From Histoplasma ohiense (taxonomy: Eukaryota; Ascomycota; Eurotiomycetes; Onygenales; Ajellomycetaceae): a DNA stretch of 64,000 bases. Below, one piece after another: positions 55,780 to 64,000 of the stretch. The DNA lies in contig JAEVHH010000007.1 in assembly GCA_017607445.1 (NCBI GenBank), positions 1,178,001 to 1,242,000 of the forward strand, written 5' to 3'. Both the position numbers and the translations under genes were made by a program. Every line of letters begins with the position of its first letter. Positions within the stretch are counted from its first letter, which is position 1. The notes under the pieces were generated by a model. The model had not been told where the DNA came from. It saw nothing but the letters and a program-made list of their open reading frames with translations, and made no database searches.

Positions 55780-58700
55780 TGAGAAACTGTAGAACCTCTG
55801 AATATACCTCATTTAACATATGTTCCTCACCATTCTCATCCAGCAGAACAGTCAACTGGCTGACATCTGTAGTTCAAGAGAGTGCAACATACAGCTGGCC
55901 ATGTGAGAATACAGGGTTTCTGAGATCAACATCAACTGTAGAAAGAGACTGCCTCTGGGACTTGTTGATTGTCATTGCAAAACATGGATGGACTGGAAAC
56001 TGATGGTGAGTCATGCTGAATGGAATCTCAACAGGTTGAGCATGTAGATCAATCTGTGGCAATATATGAACTGAACTCTTATACATGCTGAATATGATCT
56101 TCACCTCAAGTAAATGAGTTGTCATCCACTGAACAATCATTCTTGTGCTGTTGCAGAGCCCTTCAGACGGCCGGAGATTTCACAGAAGCATGACAGAAGT
56201 ACCCACTTTCAATCTCAATATGGATGGTGGCAGAGCTGAACAGTTAATGGCAGTCAGATATTTGCAGGAGAACTCTTCACAGCTCAGAGTCAGATCATCT
56301 GTATGAGCCACATCTGCAGTATAGAACATATGAATGTCCTCTGACATGGCCACCATAATCTGTTCATTAATGCAGAATGCATTCTGGTTTAATACAGTGA
56401 GAATGACACAGCTCTCAAAGTAATCAGAGTGGACTGCTGCAGTTCTAAATCCAGCTGTAGAAAACACTCTCTCACACAGTGCACTGATGTTAGCAGCCTG
56501 ATGAATATAGAGTGGAAGGTCAATACAGCCAATGCAGTCTGAATTGTATGACATTTGACCAAGCCAATTCACAAACATCACATTATCATTATCAACAGCT
56601 AGTCTCATATTCCTTGTCAAGTGTAGTACAGTTAACTGCTGCCATATATGTGAATGCTGCAGGCAAGCTGCAACAACTACAGCACAGCTGCCACACAGCA
56701 CAACAGGCAGAGTCTGTGCAAAATCATCATCAAATATAACAGAGACATCACCAAAAAGCTCATCTGATGAACATAAATTCTGAAGAAGACAGTCAACAAC
56801 CTCCATACAATAGCAGTGCTGCATGGGGGCCTCATCTCAGATAATCAAATCTACAGCCTGCAGCAGATGGCTCAGTTCACTCTGAATGATAATCTTTGAC
56901 ACAGAATCTGCATTCAATTCAATTGAGATGGTAAAACATGAGTGAGCTGTTCTGTCACATGGTAAAAGAACAGCTGCAATGTCAGAAGAAGTCACACAAA
57001 GAACAGTTTTTCCATCTGCATATAGACAGCTATAGAGAGCTCTGTAAAGAAACATTTTGCCAGTGCCATCTGGACTCTGTATAAAATAGTGAGATGGCTG
57101 TAATTCTATCACAGCCAGGATTGAATCATATGCATGGTGTTGATCATCATTCAACTGCATCTGCAGAGTGTCCACAGTGGTGATTTCCTCTATAAGATCA
57201 TAGTTCTGCTCCTCAAAAAGTAGCTGGTTTCCAATAAGATTATCCCATACAGAGCTGCATGTAGACAGGTTGAAGTCTGCAAGAGTTCTGCCAAACTCAT
57301 GCAGAAGCTGCTGAATAAGAAACAGATCATAGTCATAATGTGGATGTTCTGCAGAAGTATTGCTCACACAGTCCAAATTCATCTGAAGCAGTCAATGTGA
57401 AAGATCATCACAGAGAGCATGATGGAAACATGCTCAGAGGGCAGATGGATCTACAACATCCCCATGAATCAATGCAGTGGTGAATACTGACTGCATGTGG
57501 TGAGCAGTTGTAAATACAACAGCAGATTCAAATGTAATGATCCACTCATTATCATCATGCAGAAGACCAAGCACCTGGCATGCTGCATGGAATGTAGAGT
57601 GGCAAACACCATCCACTGTTCGAAGAGCCTCAAAGCTTGGGGGACCACATATGTTAATAAGAAGCAGCTGTAAGAAGAACACCTCACCATTATATGAACT
57701 GAGATGAGGCAGGCAGTCAATCAACCTCCTCTTCACACAGTTCTTCCACCTCTGATTATGTTTGTCTCAAATCAAATGATGAGGAAATTCTTGGTAGAGA
57801 TACTGAGCATCTGGATGTGAATGATTGTAGGCAAAGAATGTCATGAACTTAGACATGTTATTTGTCAAACATTTGGCCATATGTTCATGATCTTCACATT
57901 CAGATTCAGAAAAGTAAATCATCTGATGGTTTGATAGATGAATAGACAACATCTCAACTGATGGGAACTTCTGATGCATACAGAATGTAAATATACACCA
58001 TACAGCCTCAGTTGAGCTGATATAACACTCATGCAGTTGAATATCAATCTCATCATTGAAGTCAATGATACAGAGAGTAGTGCAGTCCAGGCCCTTGTAG
58101 ACATATTTGTTGATATATTTAATGGCTTCAATGGAGGCGCAGACCTCAATGTTTATATGGGCTTTATATGTATGAATGAGATAGAGGTTGTATGGAACAA
58201 CCCATCAGTTGTCAATTACAACCTCACTGTTGTTGACAGTATGTTTGAAGGAGGTAGATGAATCATGCTGTCATCTGTACAAAGAATAGCCATCCTCTTC
58301 AACAGCTGTAGCACTCTGAAAAGTCTTGGGGAAATGTTTCATACACCTGCCATTCTTGTGGCAGGGGCTCGCCATGCCAGCATTACATGAACCATGAATC
58401 ATGAATTTACAGACCAATTCACTCAATCTGTCTGTATCCTCAGCAGTGCTTGGCAGCTCTGCAGATATAATCTCATCAATTATATTGGGCTGCAAAAATC
58501 ACTCAGAGTCCTCTAGTCAGATCAACAGATGCATATGAGGCAGTTCATGTTTTTGATATTCAATTATCCATACCCTGGCCAACATCAGCCCAAACAGCTG
58601 CCCAGATTTGAGAACATCAAGAAAATGAAAAATCTTCATTGCAAAAACACATACAATCAAATCTGGGTGGTCTGCTGCAGTCTGGCCAGAGAGCAACTCA

Positions 58701-60571
58701 TGGGTAATCTCCTCCCATTCAGAATTAGCCATAAATGTAATGAAAAGGGTTGGGCGCCTGTAGTTGGAGACAATCACCATAGAATCCTGGAACAGTTTAT
58801 GCATAAAACATTCACTGCCTGTATGAGAAGCAGGTAATATCACACAGTGGCCAAGCTGTTTGTGGTCTGTATCACCTGCCTGTATAGCATCACACAGACC
58901 ATCATATTGATCAGCATGGATTTCTGATTGATGAGCGCGGACTCAGTTCAGCTGTTGTTCATCAATGTTGGCATAGGCATCAACTAAATACTGCTGAAAC
59001 AGATGTTCAGCCTGGAAAAGAGGAGCATCAACATCATCTCATTGAAAAAGATGATATGCATGCCACATATGCAGAGTCAGGCTACAGCTGCCACACCCAT
59101 CTTCATCCTCAACAGCATCATCAACATCATCATCAGAGCTGTTGCGGGCAGGTGGGAGGTCCGCAAGCACATTCATATCAACATGCTAGCCATGATCTCC
59201 AGAAGGAAAAAGTAGAATGTAATGCAGTGAAAGATATAATGAACTGTGAGAGTCAATATGTGTGAGGCCCAAGCCAGCACTGAGCTGTTGTAGTGTCAGA
59301 AGAATGGCATGGAGATGATGGAGGCCACTGGAAGTGTTCTGTATAACAACTGCAACCTCTGAGGCAGTAGGCAGATTCTCTCAGCAGTGGTCACTGCCTG
59401 CCTTCAGCTGTACAATAGAATTCAAACCAACACATGTGGCAGAGCTGTTCTGTAGTATCTTCCAAGCAGACTGGTAAAGCTGAATAAAAGGGTTAACCTT
59501 AGAAATGTTAGCAGCCAACAACATAACAGAAGAATGTAGAAAAGCAAATGAACAAACAGCAAGCAACACAGTACAGATATGATTAAACACACTAGAATGT
59601 ATGACAGAGTCCACATCATTTACAATATCTGCATCAAACTGTGGGTTGTGGATCCACATCTGTGCAAAACAGACATCCTCATCTGGCTCAGACTCTAATG
59701 ACTCTTGCAGATGATAGAGTTCCCCCTGTATTTGAAATGACATCAGGCCATCAGTAGCCAGGTGATCAAGGCATGGATCCTGCTTACACTTAAGAGATGT
59801 AAATGTCAGAGCAGAGTTGTAGTTCTGAATATGTCTGTGGAAATGCTTTGCATTGACTGTATCATCATTAAACAGCTCATGTAGCTCTGGTGGGGGTTCT
59901 CTGACAGATGGCAGTCTCACAGCACCTCTTGCACAGCAGGTGGAAAACACTGAAAGAGTCTTTGACAACCCATGTACATATTCATCAATCCAATGCTTAG
60001 CCCTGCAGGCAGAGCAGTAGACATCCATTCAGTCAAAATTGAGTGGTTGACAGTGATGGGTGTAGGAGTGGAAGCCACAGGGGACAGATCAGCAGCTGTG
60101 AGTGGTTGAAGAATTAACAACTGATTCAGAGATAGTTGGGCCAGTTCAAGTGTTGAGGCCATTGAGGACTGGCTGAACTGATGAATCTGCACATATATGA
60201 TCAGCAGGCTCATCTGCTGCAGGAACTGCAGCGGCAGCTGCCAAATGATGATGTTTGGCATCGCAGACACATTCACAATTGAGAGCCTGGCAGTCAGTGC
60301 AGGTCTTGAAGACATGAATAGCAGTGTGGAACAGATGAGACAGACAGTCTTCACAGCACACATCACAGTGTGACAGCTCAACTTGCTGTGAGTTGAGCAC
60401 AGAAGCAGCTACATCCCCCAATGGCAGATGGAAGATTTGAACTGAATGTGCCTCACGTATGCGATACTGGGCTTGACAGCATGTAGAGCATGTACAGAAT
60501 AATGCATTGAATTGGGGCTGTTCAAACATGCTGAGAGGATGAGGATCCCCACACACTGAGCAGAGGCGCAT
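55780..60571 (-). mobile_element. Decayed Helitron, Rep/helicase coding region
   Basis: Minus-strand frames follow the order of a fungal Helitron protein. From 60571: Cys-rich N terminus (MRLCSVCGDPHPLSMF, CTDCQALNCEC). 60028-59381: STCCARGAVRLPSV, HIQNYNSALTFTSLKC. 58843-58517: SEWEEITHELL and the HUH-like LPHMHLLI. 58495-58271: SELVCKFMIHGSCNAGMASP, CMKHFPKTFQ. Then AIKYINKYVYKG with candidate catalytic Tyr. 57382-56837: helicase with Walker A-like SPDGTGKMFLY. 56824-56180: DVSVIFDDDFAQTLPVV, LHLTRNMRL. The C-terminal PIF1-type motifs FAMTINKSQRQSLSTVDVDL and GQLYVALSRTTD end near 55780. Frames are broken mostly by in-frame TGA. Ends were not defined. Confidence 0.85.
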
Positions 60572-61250
60572 TAAGTATATTAATGAATGTATATAGATTG
60601 TAATGAATGTAGAGAAGAGTATAAAGAATGTAAATACAGTAGAGAATGTCTGTAAAGAAAAGAATGAAGATTAATATCAGAACTGTACAGGCTGCAGAGA
60701 GCTGTTCATGGATTTGATGGGGTTCATGTGATATCATGTGAGGTCACATTACAGTATTTTTTTCAGGAAAAAAGTTGGTTTTTCTATAATATAAAGAGAG
60801 ATGAGCAAAAAGTTCAGAAACACAGATGTGAGTCTCAGATTTCTCATATTTGATACAATTAATAGTATCAATCAGTTTATCTCAATCAAGATTCAGAGTC
60901 ACAAAGAAGCAAATGCAACTCAGATAAATGCATTCATCACTAGACTGACTGATGGGACCAATGAATTTCATGTTTGATTTGGTTTGGTTTGGTCCCAGTC
61001 CATTTCTTGGCGTGATTTCCAGTGGGATCAGGATCAGAATGGGAGTGTAAAGTGACTAGAATTATTAAAACATGAGTGAAATGGGACTAATAAATCTTGA
61101 TATTTCATGTAAAGTGACTGACTATCAAAAATAAGAACATGACCTGGAACTGACTATGATTTTGACTGAGGTTTGGTCCCATTCTGATGATTATATAATA
61201 CATATCTAGATATCAATCTGATGATATGATTGGTGGAGATATTACCTCTA
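60572..61250. other. Helitron 5' side and GGTCCCA-rich sequence
   Basis: AATGTA-type short repeats (60585-60660) lie upstream of the first Helitron frame. From 60965 the sequence repeats TTTGGTCCCA / GGGACTA and CATGTAAAGTGACT motifs shared with R1 and R2, so it is part of the same repeat family. Confidence 0.5.
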
Positions 61251-61254
61251 TCTA

Positions 61255-61460
61255 TCAGCTACTGCTGCCAATCTTGCTAAGCTCTCCCTCGCTGCTAAGC
61301 TATGCCTCGCTGCTATAATCTATCGCTGCCAACCTATCTACCGCGGCGAATCTATCGCTGCTAATTTATTGCTGCTGCCAACCTATCTATCGCTGCCAAT
61401 TTATCTACCACTGCCAATCTATCTATTGCTGCTAATCTATCGCTGCTAATCTATATAGGG
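61255..61460. repeat. Minisatellite, CTGCCAATCTATCTACC-type
   Basis: Roughly a dozen imperfect units (CGCTGCTAAGCTATGCCT, CGCTGCCAACCTATCTACC, CACTGCCAATCTATCTATT) lead into direct repeat R2, as the array at 53.94 kb leads into R1. Confidence 0.85.
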
Positions 61461-61586
61461 TAAATCATGGTCCGTTTGGTCCCATTTTGTAAAATGGGAC
61501 CAAACGGGACCAAATGGGACCAGAACTGATAATTTATAACTAAAACATGATCTGGGACAAGAATTATAATATAAATCATGTAAAGT
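61448..61586 (+). repeat. Direct repeat R2 with a 17-bp-arm palindrome
   Basis: Copy of R1 with an extra segment. It holds a near-perfect hairpin: left arm 61472-61488 (CCGTTTGGTCCCATTTT), two-base loop GT, right arm 61491-61507. Confidence 0.85.
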
Positions 61587-61589
61587 AAC

Positions 61590-62098
61590 TGATTTCATAA
61601 ACACTATATGAGACCAGAACTAAGATATTTGAGAATGGGACTGAGGAAAAATTTGGTTCTATTTCCATGCATGGTCACACAGCCAGTCTAAGTAGATTAG
61701 ACTATATTATTTTCATAAGTATAAAATAGAACTGATAAATTAAAAATAACTAAAAAACATTTGTATATAAAATTTATAATAATTATTATAATAGTTATTT
61801 ATTAAAGATATTATAAATTAATTACATACTTTACATTTATAAATTACTATTAACCTAAGGTTATAAACTTTAAATATCACAAAGTATAAATTTATTTATT
61901 TTCAAGAATTATACTTCGGAGCAATGGATAAAGGTTTAAAATAGTAAATATAAATGATATATAATTCATAAAGTGGGTACTTGACTTCGCAATTTTTTAT
62001 TTTAATTTTAATTTTTTTATTTAAATTATCTTTCAATTTATTATTTTAACAATAAATAGTCTATTAACTTTCATTTATTCTATATTTAAAAGTTTAAT
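61590..62098. other. Very AT-rich stretch
   Basis: About 500 bp of extremely AT-rich sequence with no open frames; it is the promoter side of the small secreted protein gene that follows. Confidence 0.8.
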
Positions 62099-62725
62099 AT
62101 GAAAGTTTTTCAATTGATTATTATCAATTTCAGTCTTATTTTAAATGCAATAGCTCAAGGAACTTTAGTAAGTACAAATAAAAAAGCTTTTGAAAGTTAA
62201 TTCAACAATCTTTCTACTACTAAAATAAAATTGCTATAGAAACCACAAATAGCTGCATGGAATACATTATCTCCTATCATCAATGAAATGAAAAGTAAAA
62301 TGACAGGATATTTTCACCTTGATAATAACGGGATTTTACGATCATTTGATGAAAATAATCAAGTTATTGATTATAAACGGCTTTCTAAAGAGGATTATAC
62401 AAGACTAAGTAAATGGCATTTAAATAAAGATGAGTTGAAGCTATTATCCCGGGAGACAAATTTTGATTCTTCAGTTGATGAAGATGAGATTTGGAATCCA
62501 TCTCAAGAGTTGATATCATCTATTGTTACTTTAGAAGAATCGGAATCTTCAAGTGATAATATGAAATTGAAGTCAAAAAATGTTAACATTCTCTCACGTA
62601 CCCCAATGTTATTGTGCACAACATACTACTGTCACTCTAATGATGAATGTAAAGAGCAGGACCCTAACTGTGAATATTGTGTAAGAATGTCGGGGCCTCA
62701 GCATCGTGGGTTTTGCACTGAATAA
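62099..62725 (+). CDS. Small secreted protein with a six-Cys C-terminal domain (effector-like)
   Basis: Two exons, join(62099..62167,62240..62725), 184 aa. The unspliced frame shows a TAA and a TAG, but both fall inside a 72-nt intron with a perfect GTAAGT donor, an ACTACTAAAA branch region and a CTATAG acceptor; the frame is kept. Residues 1-20 (MKVFQLIIINFSLILNAIAQ) are a signal peptide. The middle is charged and rich in Asp, Glu, Lys and Ser. All six Cys lie in the last 36 residues, spaced C-x4-C-x5-C-x6-C-x2-C-x10-C (CTTYYCHSNDEC..CEYC..GFC), which suggests three disulfides. I do not recognise the family. The AT-rich setting, between a dead Helitron and a solo LTR, is typical of fungal effector-like genes. 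The role is inferred, not shown. Confidence 0.72.
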
Positions 62726-62807
62726 TAAATTAATAAATTGTTAAAACTAAAATAGTTTCTAACTCACTAAGTTATTCTTTAACTTTTTTATAAAAATTAT
62801 ATTATTG

Positions 62808-63151
62808 TGTGACGGGTTAGCACCCGTTAGTAGTTAACTTACGCAACCAACTCCCCTTCTACACCCGCTCGTTCCCGTCATTGTGACTCCGCGTAGCCCT
62901 TAACGTTCTCCCGCCCCACGCTCCGCGCTCACATAGTCTCTAACAATTCTTCCGCGTGGCCCTTAACGTTCTTCCGCTCCGCGCTCCACTGTGGGGCGGC
63001 TCCTGATCTTTCTTCCACCCTGATCTCCCTTCTATAAGAACCCCCTTCGTACAACCTTTCCTTCTGATCTCTTTCCTCTTTCTTTCCTTAATCAATTCGT
63101 AATCTGTATATAGGATAGTGCTAGATCGCTAATCGAAGTACGCCCGTTGCA
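62808..63151. mobile_element. Solo LTR, 344 bp, with 5-bp TSD
   Basis: Begins TGTGACGGGTTAGCACCCG and ends ACGCCCGTTGCA (TG..CA), flanked by TATTG on both sides (62803-62807 and 63152-63156). Contains a TATAAG box (63033-63038) and a pyrimidine-rich leader. No internal retrotransposon sequence remains next to it, so it is a solo LTR from recombination. Unlike the nearby Helitron it is rich in CpG. Confidence 0.9.
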
Positions 63152-63156
63152 TATTG

Positions 63157-63466
63157 ATAGTTATTATTATAAAATTGTATAATGTACAGTACAATTAAAA
63201 GTCTCAAATTTTAACTTATAATTGAAAACTTTAACAAATAAAAAATTCTTTGAAAATTAACTTCATATAATGATGTGACGGTTGGCCTATGGCTAATGTT
63301 TGCATAATGGAGCATTTGATCAGAATACTGCGGATCAGGAATTTATGAGTCAGGTGACGTAAGCCGCCATACAGGCTTGGCAAGGATCTCTGGAAGAAAG
63401 ACGGAGCGTGGATATTACTTGAAGCTGTCAAACCGCACCACCAGCCAAATAGGAGCTTCTGAAGCA
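63157..63466. other. Intergenic, AT-rich then normal
   Basis: Short region between the LTR and the last gene, probably its promoter. A short in-frame extension of that gene (from 63377) is open but looks non-coding. Confidence 0.3.
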
Positions 63467-63941
63467 ATGTCTAGCAATTTCATTAGACCGGACACTTGCC
63501 TGAGCTTTTTTCTCGGTGCCAGCACCGCACTCGTCCTCACTTTACCCATTATTTACTTTTTCGGAAGGAATCAATCTCCTCCAACGTCATCCCTTACGCC
63601 CCTCTGTTCTACCGAGCTGGATGATGCTGCACGAAAAGGGGGTTGCGACGAAGATGGAGATGCTCTTTCAGGCTTCATTGCACTGAATGAGTCGGCAACG
63701 ACTGAACTACGTACCAAGTTAAACTGGAATCGATCAGCCGATCTCAGTAAATTCTTTATAAGATGGGGTCGGAAGTACCCATCAGACCGTCGCAAACTGG
63801 AGGAGGTATGTAGTAGGAAGAGCCAAAGCTGTACATAAGGACCTAGGTATTTCATATGTAGGAGGGAACAATGCTAATCTTGCTGTATAGGTCGTGGCAG
63901 CAACACTCCAAATACACGCCAAATTCAAGAGGCTTTCGTAA
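63467..63941 (+). CDS. Single-pass membrane protein, unrecognised (model uncertain)
   Basis: Exon 1 (63467-63805) encodes MSSNFIRPDT then CLSFFLGASTALVLTLPIIY, a clear N-terminal membrane anchor, followed by a Ser/Thr/Pro linker and a charged region (TTELRTKLNWNRSADLSKFF, WGRKYPSDRRKLEE). A GTATGT donor at 63806 and an acceptor GTATAG at 63890, with a good GCTAAT branch point, join to 63891-63941, giving 129 aa ending KRLS. Another downstream frame (RQIQEAFVIPAEIPVILRPL) is also open to the window end, so the gene may be longer with a different splice. The family was not recognised. Confidence 0.5.
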
Positions 63942-64000
63942 TCCCAGCAGAGATTCCGGTCATTCTTCGGCCCCTTGCGCCTGAAGTCAATACGCTTTTG

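Noticed and set aside
62099..62725. Two in-frame stops suggesting a pseudogene
   Set aside because: Both lie inside a 72-nt GTAAGT..TAG intron; the spliced frame is intact.
1..64000. tRNA, rRNA genes or CRISPR arrays
   Set aside because: No B-box with a matching cloverleaf, no rRNA sequence and no regular spaced repeats were found by eye.

Overview
The window looks like nuclear DNA of a filamentous ascomycete, probably Eurotiomycetes and most likely Onygenales. This is inferred from short GT-AG introns of about 60-150 bp, single-copy housekeeping genes of fungal type (Sgd1, Srp14, Inp1, UsgS, Utp15, an Inn1/Fic1-type C2 protein), and relics of repeat-associated fungal protein families (DUF7924, DUF3716). 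No species can be named from sequence alone. Gene models were read by eye from codon frames, splice signals and remembered family features; no search was run.

Layout. 1-12 kb is a compact block: the 3' end of an unknown gene, an unknown 533-aa protein, a HAD-like hydrolase, Sgd1, Srp14, Inp1 and a five-exon UsgS-like membrane protein. 12-20.9 kb is gene-poor, with a probable LysM-protein relic, other degenerate coding pieces and short tandem repeats. 20.9-30.2 kb has an F-box protein, relics of two multicopy families, a secreted lysozyme-fold protein and a secreted GH84 glycosidase. 30.2-39 kb is sparse: a mariner transposase fragment, a secreted Pro-rich repeat protein and an alpha/beta hydrolase. 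39-50.5 kb is gene-dense again: a nucleotidyltransferase-like protein, an unknown protein, a MOT1-type molybdate transporter, a PhyH dioxygenase, Utp15 and the C2 protein. 50.5-54 kb is gene-poor.

The most unusual part is 53.9-63.2 kb. A decayed Helitron (Rep/helicase on the minus strand) shares its block with an opposite-strand DUF3716 gene. Both are almost free of CpG and carry CGN-to-TGN type damage. The block is flanked by direct repeats about 7.4 kb apart and by related minisatellites. Next to it, in a very AT-rich stretch, lies an intact two-exon gene for a small secreted protein with six cysteines at its C terminus (effector-like). It is followed by a clean 344-bp solo LTR with a perfect 5-bp target-site duplication. 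The LTR is rich in CpG and therefore looks much younger than the Helitron.

The housekeeping genes form no operon-like unit. Sgd1 and Utp15 both act in nucleolar ribosome biogenesis. Sgd1 and Srp14 share a short divergent promoter. The secreted and membrane genes lie beside the repeat-rich parts.
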